Assembly: GCA_037893245.1 (NCBI GenBank) | Contig: JBAIAA010000258.1 | Coordinates: forward strand, 1,302,001 to 1,366,000 | Origin: Crossaster papposus | Lineage: Eukaryota > Echinodermata > Asteroidea > Velatida > Solasteridae | Length of the DNA: 64,000 nucleotides | Direction: 5' to 3' | Position numbers and translations under genes: made by a program | Notes under the pieces: model-generated | Databases searched by the model: none | What the model saw: only the letters and a program-made list of their open reading frames with translations | Told to the model about the DNA's origin: nothing | In this document: one piece after another, positions 1 through 9,495 of the stretch | How positions within the stretch are numbered: the first letter of the stretch is position 1 | Layout of the letters: every line of letters begins with the position of its first letter

Positions 1-349
1 GTGTGTCGTCGATGTCAGAACTTTATTGCTTACGACGGAGCTCTAAAGGCTGTGGCTATTTCGGAAGAATAAACCGTAGGCATAAGGCTAAATGTCATCC
101 AAAACCGTAAAATTACGAAAGAAACAGTGACTGAAAAAATTGTCAGTTGGTGAAAGTGTGCTGCGCTATACGTACGTGCGTAGCTAGCTGTACTTCGACG
201 TTTACATTGTTTATAAACAGTTAATGTTGGGCCGACTTTCCTCATGCAATGTTGCCAAACTTCTTTGTTTACAAACTGCAAATTCATTGTACCTTTACCA
301 TGTTAATATTAGTAATGCTTGCTATTTACCCTCTGTTAACAAGAGGCGA
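1..349 (+). repeat. Partial foldback-element arm, first tandem copy
   Basis: This stretch repeats 532-1001 with a few substitutions but lacks the short minisatellite present there. It is therefore a truncated direct copy of the left arm of the foldback element. It ends where the terminal motif ATTAGCCTCTGTCATGA begins at 350. The ORFs in it are non-coding shadows. Confidence 0.7.
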
Positions 350-452
350 ATTAGCCTCTGTCATGAAATGACAAAAATCAACCGAAGAGGGCGTTTTGCG
401 GAAATTTGCCAATGGCTTCCGAGCTCTCGCTTAAGACTAACGTCTATATACC
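350..452 (+). repeat. Foldback spacer module, plus copy
   Basis: About 103 bp beginning ATTAGCCTCTGTCATGA. It is the reverse complement, with mismatches, of 1588-1700. The same terminal motif starts the next arm at 453, so two element ends lie head to tail here. Confidence 0.6.
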
Positions 453-1587
453 ATTAGCCTCTGTCATGACCTTTCTAAAAGGTCAACGCGAGGAAAATTG
501 TCAAAATGGCGGCGCTTACCAACAGCAACACGTGTGTCGTCGATGTCAGAACTTTATGGCTTACGACGGAGCTCTAAAGGCTGTGGTTATTTCGAAAGGA
601 TAAACCGTAGGCATAAGGCTAAATGTCATCCAAAACCGTAAAATTACGAAAGAAAAAGAAACAGCGACTGAAAAAATGGTCAGTTTGTGAAAGCGTGCTG
701 CGCTATATACGTACGTGCGTAGCTAGCGGATGTCAGACAAGTCGACCGTTGAGACAACTCGACTCGGGACAAGTCGACCGTTGAGACAACTCGCCCGTTG
801 AGACAACTCGCCCGTTGAGACAACTCGACCTTTGGGAGAGCTATAGCTGTACTTCGACGTTTACATTGTTTAAAAACAGTTAGTGTTGGGCCGACTTTCC
901 TCATGCAATGTTGCCATACTTCTTTGTTGACAAACTGCAAATTCATTGTACCTTTACCATGTTAATGTTATTAATGCTTGCTGTTTACCCTCTGTTAACA
1001 ATTTAGGTGTAAGCTTAGTCCGAAAAAAACAAAAACGGTGGCGTCCAGAAATTGTGCACACAATCGACCGAGTGCTCCCTAATTGGTCGTGGCGCAATTG
1101 AATAATTTTTGGAAAATCCAAGTTTAATATTTACGAACTTCTTTTAATGTCAGGTTTCAGTCAATAAAAGGATAAAATATTACTAGATTTCACAGGCGTC
1201 TGTACATTTAATGTGACAGTATTTAAAACTGGTTTTTAAATTAACATTGCAGGATCAGGAATTTTGAGGTTTAACGTCCATATAGTAATTATGTGAACCA
1301 AGTGCTTGTGTGTAAATAATTAAAAATACAAAAATAATATTGCTTGTACATGTATCAAGTTGTTTGTTTACTGTATGGCATTAAAATATGGCTTTCAAAT
1401 AAAGCTTCAGTTCAGTGCCACTGAATTTTTTGTTTTGTTTAAATGTTAATTTGGCCTAACCGGTTTTCTAAGGAGCATAAATACACGGCGGGTCTTTTCA
1501 AGTGCAGGAAAGAAAATCTAGTTTTATGATTGGCCATTTTTTATTAAGTATTTCCCCGCATTTCATTAACTATCTGTTGTCTTTCCT
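453..1587 (+). mobile_element. Left arm of a large foldback (long inverted repeat) element
   Basis: The arm starts ATTAGCCTCTGTCATGACC. Its reverse complement is found, in the same order and over most of its length, at 1701-1744 and 24930-26323. No transposase is visible in either arm. Arm identity by eye is moderate to high, broken by small indels and by a Harbinger-type MITE in the right arm. ORFs of 60-90 codons in it show no known domain. Confidence 0.75.
728..840 (+). repeat. Short minisatellite (GTTGAGACAACTCG units)
   Basis: Five or six imperfect units of about 15-20 bp built around GTTGAGACAACTCG are inserted in the arm. The copy at 1-349 lacks them, so they arose or expanded after the arm duplicated. 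Confidence 0.7.
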
Positions 1588-1700
1588 CCATGGTATGGCT
1601 ACTTACGTTAGTTTTACGCGCGAGCTCGAAAGCCATATTGACAAATTTCCGCAAAACGCCCTCTTCGGTTGATTTTCGTCATTTCATGACAGAGGCTAAT
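1588..1700 (-). repeat. Foldback spacer module, minus copy
   Basis: This is the loop between the two foldback arms and an inverted copy of 350-452. It ends GACAGAGGCTAAT at 1700. The flanks CCTCCAT and GGAGGAAGG begin the two arms. Confidence 0.6.
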
Positions 1701-1744
1701 GGAGGAAGGAAAACAGATAGTTAGTGAAGTGCGGGGAAATACTT
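1701..1744 (+). mobile_element. Start of right foldback arm, before the Ty3 insertion
   Basis: This is the inverted counterpart of about 1544-1587. It ends in the first copy of the 4-bp target duplication ACTT (1741-1744). The arm resumes at 24930 with the second ACTT. Confidence 0.75.
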
Positions 1745-2103
1745 TGTAATGGGCATATGTTGTTAAGCTAATTGTCGGTAACGGGCTTCCGTAGATTTGA
1801 AGTGTTTACGTGAGCAAACAAGCGGTTTCCATAGCTACCGTCCGTAGCTGGAATCTTTCTTGAATATCGTAAATTTAGCAGTGATTTTTACAACAAAAGC
1901 TTACTTAAATTTAGTAAACTTGTTTTTAGCCCTTTTACCCTGTTGGTGTGTAGTTTTGGTAACAAAAGTTAAAGCAGAAATGTGCTCCCATATAGTGCCG
2001 TGTCATGTGTGAGTTAATTAGCCTGCCAAAAAGTACTCCGCCGATTTTTCCAACCTTGTTGGGAGGGACGCGCTCGTCCGACAATATAACTTTCGTGACT
2101 TTT
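1745..2103 (+). repeat. 5' LTR, first part
   Basis: Nearly identical to 22955-23307; by eye there are two or three substitutions and two short indels. Similarity stops at GACTTTT, after which the 5' copy enters unrelated sequence. Confidence 0.85.
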
Positions 2104-2195
2104 GTGTGCATGCATGGATCAATAAATGGACTAAATTTTAATAAGATGAGGTAAGATGAATAATCAAACATTTTTGTATAAAAACTAAAACCGTT
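2104..2195. other. Unassigned insert sequence next to the LTR break
   Basis: AT-rich sequence without coding potential. It lies between the broken 5' LTR and the minisatellite, and I cannot assign it to an element. Confidence 0.4.
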
Positions 2196-2893
2196 TTCTA
2201 CAAATCTCGCATCTCTTTTTACCTGGCCCTACCGTGCCTACAATGTACATGCACTAAAACCTCGCATCCTTTTTCTATAAATCTCGCATCCCTTTGTTTA
2301 CCTAGTCCTACCGGGCTCCGTGCCTATACAATGTGTATGCACTTAAAACTCGCATCCCTTTTCTACAAAGCTCGCATCCCTTTTTTGGCATGGCCCTACC
2401 GTGCCTATATACGATGTATACGACTTAAAACTCGCATCCCCTTTCTACAAATCTCGCATCCCTTTTTTTGGCCTGGCCCTACCGTGCCTATATTATACAA
2501 TGTATATGCACTTAAAACTGGCATCCCTTTTCTACAAATCTCGCATCCCTTTTTTGGCCTGGCCCTACCGTGCCTAAATACAATGTATATGCACTTAAAA
2601 CTCGCATCCCTTTTCAACAAATCTCGCATCCCTTTTTTGGCCTGGCCCTACCGTGCCTATATACAATGTTTATGCACTTAAAACTCGCATCCCTTTTCAA
2701 CAAATCTCGCATCCCTTTTTTGGCCTGGCCCTACCGTGCCTAAATACAATGTATATGCACTTAAAACTCGCATCCCTTTTCAACAAATCTCGCATCCCTT
2801 TTTTGGCCTGGCCCTACCGTGCCTATATACAATGTTTATGCACTTAAAACTCGCATCCCTTTTCAACAAATCTCGCATCCCTTTTTTTGGCCT
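2196..2893 (+). repeat. Minisatellite, about 8 units of 81-91 bp
   Basis: Units repeat near 2224, 2305, 2396, 2481, 2567, 2650, 2732 and 2813. Each carries CCTACCGTGCCTA, a variant of ACAATGTATATGCACTTAAA, and two CTCGCATCCCTTT submotifs. Later units alternate TATATAC and AAATAC variants, which suggests two-unit amplification. The unit length keeps long frames open on both strands by chance. Confidence 0.9.
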
Positions 2894-3200
2894 AACTAGT
2901 TCAGTTAACCTACACATGAAGTAAAGTTTTAAATTTTTTTGAGAACACGATTACGCCTTTAGTCCAGAAAAAACAACGTTTCGTTTTTGTTCTATTACAA
3001 AGCTAATATACGTACGAGTTGAGCCACCTGTTGTTTTGAAAACAGATTGACTATGGTCTACCCTATCTTTTGACCTGAATTAATAGACAGATTCTATTTT
3101 GAAATTAAAGTGTTTGTATGAGTTTAGCTATACGCATCCGATATCGATATGTAACCATTTGTTTATTAGGAAGTGGCAATAAACAAACGAGCGCCGTATA
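2894..3200. other. No gene seen
   Basis: AT-rich sequence between the minisatellite and the MITE. It ends in CGTATA (3195-3200), the left copy of the MITE target duplication. Confidence 0.4.
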
Positions 3201-3449
3201 AGCAGGGTTGTAGTCGAGTCCCTGCAAGTCCTTTCACAAGTCCTTTCACAAGTCCTTTCGTGAAGCCAGTCACAAGTGCCTTCATAAAGGCAGTCACAAG
3301 TAACTGGATGAACAATGACAAAGGAATGCCTTTGTCAAAGCTGATTTAAATAGCTTGTGATTTGAATTGGAACTGAAGGACTTGTGATGGACTTGCAGGG
3401 ACTTACAGGGACTTGCAGGGACTTGTGATGGACTCGACTACATCCCTGC
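3201..3449. mobile_element. MITE with inverted ends and CGTATA duplication
   Basis: The left end reads GCAGGGTTGTAGTCGAGTCC. The right end is its imperfect complement (GGACTCGACTACATCCCTGC). CGTATA occurs at 3195-3200 and 3450-3455. The interior is a run of AAGTCC / GGACTT repeats facing each other, giving an extended hairpin. No ORF is present. Confidence 0.75.
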
Positions 3450-3867
3450 CGTATAGCTTCTAAACATGTTTACAAACTGATAGCAAGAAAAGTGTTTACT
3501 CGCTAAAAACAGTTGTTAAGATGTATATAATGTTATTAATTCTAACAAGGATTTTAAAAAGCAAAATGTGTTTGTTGAACATTTGAAACTTTATGTTTGC
3601 ACGAATCATCATTTATCGATGGATGATTAAAAGTGTATACACAAACAATGCATTATGCTTGATTGAACAATATTGTGGCAGACTTAGGTAACGAATGTTC
3701 CCATTACTAAAATTACATTTTCTATCGCGAGCTAAGGAGCCTGTAATATTTGCATATTACGTAAGAGAGTTGAGCTACAGTGCACACGGCAAGGGTGTGG
3801 CAGTCATTGATCGTTTTCAGCGCAACTACATCGGACGTCAAATTTAGTTCGTCTCTCGCTCGCTACA
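3450..3867 (+). promoter_or_regulatory. Leader region of the first YR retrotransposon, boundary unknown
   Basis: Non-coding sequence before the ORF1 start codon. The 5' repeat of the element probably lies here (about 3640-3867), but I could not match it to a 3' repeat by eye, so the element end is unresolved. Confidence 0.3.
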
Positions 3868-4288
3868 ATGTCTTTTTCTGATGGTGCTCATCAACTATCT
3901 GACACCGAGAGGCCTTATTTCCAACCTTCTCAACCTGCCTCGGTCCTTACTGCTAAGGATGTCTCAGCAATAGTGAAGGCAGGTGTATCGGAGGCTCTTG
4001 GTGGTTTCCAATCCCACTTTGACAAGGTTATAGCAGAACGAAAACAGGAAAACGAGAAAGCTCTCTTGCAAGTGCAGTCCTTAAAAAGGGCTAGTGAGGT
4101 GCAATTCCGATTTAAAGGTAATCGTACCCAGTTTGAATTTAACGAAAAAATAGTTCAAATCATAGGAGCTGCACAGAAGCTGTTAAAGGAAGGCTCTCTA
4201 GCATCCGCAGAAGAAAACCTATCAGAGGCAGTTACAGATCTACAAAAGAGAAACAAGTTAATTCGCCTTGCGGATAAATCCGAGGCAG
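3868..4288 (+). CDS. YR retrotransposon ORF1 (Gag-like), exon 1
   Basis: The start is ATG at 3868. About 140 residues include a helical, charged segment around residues 55-75 and an acidic end LADKSEAG. The frame continues only nine codons past a GT at 4289 (stop 4306-4308). Splicing to 4569 rebuilds a Gly codon and continues into the Trp and acidic SDELADDSEDEK segment usual in Ngaro-type ORF1 proteins. The product should bind element RNA and form a nucleoprotein particle. Function is inferred from the family, the intron from phase and sequence. Confidence 0.7.
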
Positions 4289-4568
4289 GTTCGTATTGTT
4301 TGAGGTAGCGTTTTAACCGCTGTTCCATTACATTACGTCTTTAATATCTCTTCCCTGGTTGGTAGCCATTGTCATTGATTCTGCATTATGCTTGTTGGAT
4401 ATGCAGGCATGCATGACGCCAGTATCACACTGTTCACGTATTTATAAGTATTGGTTTTACCTATTGTTTTCATTCTGAATTCAATCGTATTATATGGCCT
4501 ACTTGTTGAATTGAAGCACGCATGGTATTTTACATGGATTCAAGAATTTCACGTGAAATTTTGTTTAG
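4289..4568 (+). other. Apparent 280-nt spliceosomal intron inside ORF1
   Basis: The donor is AG|GTTCGT at 4289 and the acceptor TTTTGTTTAG ends at 4568. The segment contains stops in the ORF1 frame. It joins a phase-1 codon and restores a protein that matches the usual ORF1 through the junction. It is AT-rich with a pyrimidine-rich tract before the acceptor. A retrotransposon normally loses introns when it copies spliced RNA, so a retained intron is notable. Confidence 0.65.
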
Positions 4569-4930
4569 GCTGGGGAGCTGTGGATGAATATATGAGTGAC
4601 GAGCTGGCAGATGACTCGGAAGACGAGAAGCGTATCCGGTCAGCTCAGTCCCGGGCCATGGCCAAACGAAAAAAGGCGAAGGGTGCGCACCGGCAGAAGC
4701 CCTATCAGCAGGGAAACCGACAGGTGTCCGAGTCTCCGGCTAACCCAGATAATCTTTTTCGCCGCTATAGTAGTCAATATAGATCAGCGTCTCGGTTCCC
4801 ATACAGCACAAGCTTTGGGTCAAACACCAAATCCACTGACATCTGCTTCAAGTGTGGCAGAGCAGGCCACTGGAGGAAGTCGTGTCCCGGAATACAGCCG
4901 ACATCCGGAGGCAAAGACGCAAGGCCATAG
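4569..4930 (+). CDS. YR retrotransposon ORF1, exon 2 with zinc knuckle
   Basis: The frame starts with two bases that finish the split Gly codon. It then gives an acidic patch (SDELADDSEDEK), a basic stretch, a Tyr/Ser/Arg-rich stretch and one CCHC zinc knuckle CFKCGRAGHWRKSC (C-x2-C-x4-H-x4-C) near 4850-4891. It stops at 4928-4930. The knuckle is the nucleic-acid-binding motif of Gag-like proteins. Confidence 0.75.
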
Positions 4931-4933
4931 TAA

Positions 4934-6544
4934 ATGTGCAAGTGCCACGGGAAGCCATGTGCCTTCAAGATTAAGTTTGAAGATCACAAGGAAGCATTGA
5001 GATATTACAGGCAATATGGTTTCATGTTTTCGTTTGATCTTAAGTCTGCTTACCACCACGTTGACATATTTTCCGACCACACTAAGTATTTAGGTTTTGC
5101 ATGGAATTTTGGTGGTGTTACAAGATACTTTAAGTTCAATGTTTTACCTTTTGGTCTGACTACAGCTCCTTATGTATTTACTAAGATTTTAAGACCATTG
5201 GTAGCCTTCTGGAGATCCAGAGGTATGTATATTGTTGTATATTTAGACGATGGATGGGGAAGAGAAGACTCCAGGCATAAGTGTGAATTGACAGCTAGCT
5301 TAGTAAAGGCTGACTTACTCGCCGCTGGGTTGGTTCCTAACAAGGACAAATCTATATGGAGACCAACTCAACAATTGGATTGGTTGGGACTGACATGGAA
5401 TTCAGTAGAAGGCTCTATTCAAGTCACAGATAGAAGACTTGTCGATACGTTGGTATCGCTGGAAACTTTAATTAGTGGTTTACCTAAAGTAACCGCAAGA
5501 AAACTAGCTTCCGTTGCCGGTAAAATAATATCTTGTTCATGTGTTATAGGGTACATAGCTCAACTGAAATCCAGATATTTGCACATGCAAATTGCCAAAC
5601 AAAACCATTGGGATTATGAGTTTTCTCTTAACAGCGACAGCAAAGTGATTGAAGAACTATTTTTCTGGAAATCAGATTTGAATAACCTGAATAAACGGTT
5701 ACTGTTTGAATATTCTATTCCGCAGGTTCTTGTTTATACTGACGCAAGTCAGTCGGGATGTGGAGCATGGTCCATCGCTTCACAGAAAATCGAGTTTCAG
5801 CAAAACTGGTCTCAAGAAGAGAGAGCGAAAAGTTCCACTTGGCGTGAGTTGAAAGGGGCGTCCCTAGCAATCAGAGCGTTTGCTCCAGTTCTAAAAGAAA
5901 AAACTGTAAAATTGCATACAGATAACAAAGGAGTTGTAGCCGTAATAACCAAAGGGAGCATGGTTAAAGAATTACAGGAAATCAGTTTAGACCTGTTTTA
6001 TTTTTGTAGTCTTAACCAAATAAACTTGAAAGTTGAATCGATTCCAAGACACGATAACGCGGAGGCAGATTATCTCAGTAGACAGGATGATTTGGATGAT
6101 TGGGGCGTGTCGCATGAATTCTTCCAATTTATCGACAATTTATGGGGTCCACACTCAGTAGATCGGTTCTCTAACGAGTACAACACGAAACTGCCTATAT
6201 TCAACTCGAAATACTGGATGCCCAATTCCAGTCACGTTGATGCCTTCAGTGTTGATTGGAGCAAGGATAATAATTGGTTAGTGCCTTCAATTAATCTCGT
6301 ATGCAATGCATTGGAGCATATAAAAGCATGTAAAGCTAGAGGGACATTAGTGGTTCCTGATTGGCCTTCTGCATTATTTTGGCCTGTTTTGTTCTCAAAC
6401 TCTAGCCCCTATACAACTTTGGTTGTTAAAGTGTTGAGATTCAGTGATCCAGTAAACATATTTGTTCAAGGAAAGAACACCGAGTCCATTTTTGGCAGTA
6501 CCAGAATGAAAAGCGCAGTTTTGTGTATCAGACTGCAAGGTTAA
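4934..6544 (+). pseudogene. YR retrotransposon RT-RNase H, N-terminus missing
   Basis: The open frame enters the RT inside the fingers: FEDHKEAL is followed directly by the SFDLKSAYHHVDI block. Then come LPFGLTTAPYVF and the catalytic YLDD (5240-5251). RNase H follows with VYTDAS, the WRELKGA Glu, TDNKG and the HDNAEADYLSR end. A DIRS-type tail domain, related in this family to adenine methylases, extends to SAVLCIRLQG. The RT blocks expected before FEDH are absent, pointing to a deletion of a few hundred bases just after ORF1. The initial ATG/GTG is not trusted. Confidence 0.85.
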
Positions 6545-6909
6545 CACGTCTCGGTAGGATACTGTTAATTAAAACAGCATCGATGTTCGCCAGTCATAGC
6601 TGGCAAAGCCACTTGGCTCATTGATGTTCACTTGATGTTCATTGATGCTCAGTGTTCACATGATGTGGCCCTATGGAGAGTAGTAATTCCGCTTGGTAGC
6701 TCTCACAGACGTCGCTTGACATTGGCCTGAACGTAATTGTCGCTTGACTGTGGCCGAGATGCAAACCAATTTTGTACAGTAAACCGTTAATTGATAAGTT
6801 TGTTGGACATCATAACATGTGATTAATGTTGTCATCTTGTGGTCTATATCAGAATCCTGTGTTCTTGAGTTCAATAATGTTATTAATTCATGTGATTTTT
6901 AATCAACAG
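6545..6909 (+). other. Gap between RT-RH and recombinase, possibly a second intron
   Basis: Non-coding, with stops in all frames. A GT follows the last RT-RH codons at 6540-6541, and AACAG/AG acceptors lie at 6908-6911. The acceptor at 6910-6911 keeps phase with the recombinase frame. Either an intron or degenerate linker sequence would explain it. Confidence 0.35.
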
Positions 6910-6911
6910 AG

Positions 6912-7868
6912 AAAGAAGCCACACGCACTTACTACAAGAGGTTCTGAATGCTTCGAGGGCACCTAAGACAGTACTCAAATATGAGAGATGCTTTGCCACC
7001 TGGCAGCATTGGTGTGTGGAAAACAAGGTCTTGGCTCTTCCAGCAAAATCAGAAGATGTAGCAAGGTTTTTTATGGAATTATTTAAAGAAAACGCACCAT
7101 TTTCGAGAATAGAAGGAATATTCTACAGTATTAAGTGGCATCATGATTGCAATCCAAATGTTGCAGAAAATCCATGTGATAGAAAATTCTTACGTTTAAT
7201 TTTGGGAGGTTTAAAGCGTCTGTCCGCCAAGCCTATATGCAAGAAAGACCCTGTTACTCCAGAACTTTTAAGAAAAATTGTTGATAAGTTTGGATTGACA
7301 AACAATTTAATGCACATTCGACTCTGCGCAATGTGCTTAATTTCCTTTGCAGGTTTTTTACGTAATGACGAACTTGTTAACATCAGAGAATGTGACGTGG
7401 ACATTCATTCGTCCTTTATTAGGATCTTTCTCACTAAAAGTAAGACTGATCAATATAAAGAAGGTTCTTGGGTTTACATTGCCAATACGGGATCTGCCAT
7501 TTGCCCGGTAAACATGTTATTGAAATACGTGGATTTGGCTAAGATCACAGAGTTTACAGAAGGATTTTTATTCAGACCAGTTGTGTATATAAAATCTATC
7601 AAAGCTCATAAGTTAAGAAAAGGTCAGCTCTCGTACTCCAGGTGCAGAGAGATTTTCAAAGAAGCTCTGAAGGAGGTGGGTGTAGACCCAACAAAGTTCG
7701 GTCTGCATAGCCTGCGTTCAGGTGGAGCCACAGCAGCTGCTGCTGTGGGTGTGGCCAGACAGGTTGTTGAAAAAACATGGCAGATGGCGTTCAGAAAGTT
7801 CTAAGGACGGATATGTAAAAGAATCTTTACAGAACCAATTAACTGTGTCAAGGAATCTAGGTTTATAA
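6912..7868 (+). pseudogene. YR retrotransposon tyrosine recombinase, frameshifted near its end
   Basis: The frame is open from about 6905 and has a SAM-like N-terminal domain (LLQEVLNASRAPKTVLKYER). The catalytic domain carries the first Arg region in FAGFLRNDELVNI and the HSLRSGGATAAAA box. An extra base near 7755-7762 shifts the frame, which stops at 7804. The GRW box and the Tyr-containing DGYV segment remain readable in the next frame to a stop at 7866-7868. The enzyme would integrate a circular cDNA without a target duplication. No reliable start codon is seen. Confidence 0.8.
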
Positions 7869-8382
7869 ATACAGTATTAATTTTGTTTGATGCAAGTCGC
7901 TTAAACATTATTAATCTATAGCCGGCAATTAGAGGATATTTTTGCCATAAAGTACACCTTAAAAGTACCTGTCTTACTAGTATTTTCAATTATTTGACCT
8001 CGCAAAATAATAACGGTTGCGATTGTATGTTAATTTCAATAAATTGGCATTATAAATCAAGAAGATTTCTGAGAAATGTATGACTTCATGCATACTTCCC
8101 GTTCTTTGTCACTTGAGATGGCGGACACGTATCGGTCCGCTTGTAGCTCGTCGCCGAAGAACGATGTTACCCATTGTGATTGCATTAACATGTTCTTTCT
8201 TTCAGGTCGGGGCGGGGGTTTAGGCGGATTGGCGTGATAGAAAATATTTTATTCACGTTTGAGCTGCGAATTAGTGAATAAATAGTAAGAATTGCAGTGA
8301 CGCTCCAAGTTTTCCTCAATGCAACTTTAGAAAAAAAGGTATTTGTAAAAAAGAACAAATCAAAGTTTTAGTGCAAAACATT
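7869..8382. other. Unassigned sequence between the two YR elements
   Basis: No gene. It may contain the 3' repeats of the first element. AGAAAAAAAGG and short AT-rich stretches precede the second element. Confidence 0.35.
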
Positions 8383-8540
8383 GAGTCTACTGCGCTCATA
8401 CGTTACCTGTAGAGCGAATTACTACATTTGCATATTCCCTAGACCGGCAGGTGTAATCGCTAAGAGTTTGCCAACAGCGCCCTCCAGAGGACACCCCATA
8501 GAGCCCACACATGCGTGCCCCGTGAACGTCCTCTTTTCTC
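8383..8540 (+). repeat. DIRS left inverted terminal repeat
   Basis: Runs from GAGTCTACTGCGCTCATACG to CCTCTTTTCTC and pairs with 13998-14168. The outermost bases differ slightly from the right repeat (ATACGTTACC against ATACTTACC), as expected for DIRS ends, which are completed by the internal complementary region. Confidence 0.9.
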
Positions 8541-8673
8541 TTAGCGGTGCTCGCGGTAAGACGTGTTTTTCTGGGTCTCCCAGTTACACTTAAATTACTG
8601 CGTTTTTCGCAAGAGAGTTCAACAGAAAAGATATTGTAGAGTGTTGTAGAGTGTTGTTTTGATAAGTTACAGT

Positions 8674-9495
8674 ATGAGACGTTTGGCGAGAGCTCCGTCT
8701 GTCATAACCGAGGGAATTTGTACTCACTCGGGACAGCCGGGAGCCTCGGGGGTTGATACGGGAAACGCTGCGCCGTTCCCTAATTCTTCCCCCAGCCAGC
8801 ACTCACAGCCACAATCGGCTGTGGGCGCTGCCGGTCCCACCGATCGGGCAGGGGAGTACCAGCTACGGTCTCCCCCCCCGGCCATCGTCGGTGGGACGGC
8901 TAAACGTAAGGGTAGTTCCGGCAAGAGCCGCAAGGCGGACTCCGCTGTCGGAACCAAACCCAAGCCCGCGAAGGGGCGCGGGAATAAAAAGCCAGGGACC
9001 ATTGTCACGGTCCCGCACGCTTTACCCGCCCCGTCTCCGAACTCGGGGCCGTCTGTTGTGACGAGCCCACGCAGCTCGGTGGGCCATAACCCCCCGCGCC
9101 CCCCCAGCTCACTGGCAGTGTACGCCACAGAGTCACGGGGTGGACAGGCTTACGGGCCCCCGGGCTTGCTAGCCAAAAACGGGAAGGGGCGCGGGAATAA
9201 AAGGCCAGGGTCCATTGTCACGGTCCCGCACGCTTTACCCGCCTCGTTTCCGAGCTCGGGGCCGTCTGTTGTGACGAGCCCACGCAGCTCGGTGGGCCAT
9301 AACCCCCCGCGCCCCCCCCAGCTCACTGGCAGTGTACGCCACAGAGTCACGGGGTGGACAGGCCTACGGGCCCCCGGGCTTGCTAGCCGACCCCCGCCCT
9401 GTGGGGCTGGAGGCACTGCCGCCCGGGCAGGGGTTTGGGGGTGTGGACCAGTCTTTTCCGGGGGCCCCTGGACTGCTGGCCGACCCCCACTCTGA
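8674..9495 (+). pseudogene. DIRS ORF1 (Gag-like), N-terminal part before a frameshift
   Basis: The start is ATG at 8674. The product is Pro/Ser/Gly/Lys-rich without a recognised domain. A roughly 216-bp tandem duplication (about 8966-9183 and 9184-9391) doubles the KGRGNK...PGxIVTVPHALPA segment. The second copy has eight C instead of seven in a run at 9312-9319, which shifts the reading to the frame used downstream. The first frame then runs on meaninglessly to 9495. Confidence 0.65.
8966..9391 (+). repeat. 216-bp tandem duplication inside DIRS ORF1
   Basis: The two copies are nearly identical through GGGGCGCGGGAATAAAA to GGGCTTGCTAGCC. The C7/C8 difference between them is the visible cause of the frameshift. 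Confidence 0.85.

Larger units (their letters stand above)
3868..7868 (+). mobile_element. Ngaro/DIRS-type tyrosine-recombinase retrotransposon, coding body
   Basis: ORF1 with a zinc knuckle is followed by reverse transcriptase, RNase H and a tyrosine recombinase with the HSLRSGGATAAA motif, all on the plus strand. This order defines YR retrotransposons. No protease or DDE integrase is present. ORF1 carries an apparent intron, the RT lacks its N-terminal blocks, and the recombinase has a one-base frameshift, so this copy looks dead. The Ngaro assignment rests on ORF1 and recombinase style. Terminal repeats were not resolved. Confidence 0.85.

Noticed and set aside
2331-2924. Open frames of 60-116 codons on both strands
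   Set aside because: They are translations of the 83-bp minisatellite; the frame stays open because the units lack stops, and repeats of the same peptide have no family match.
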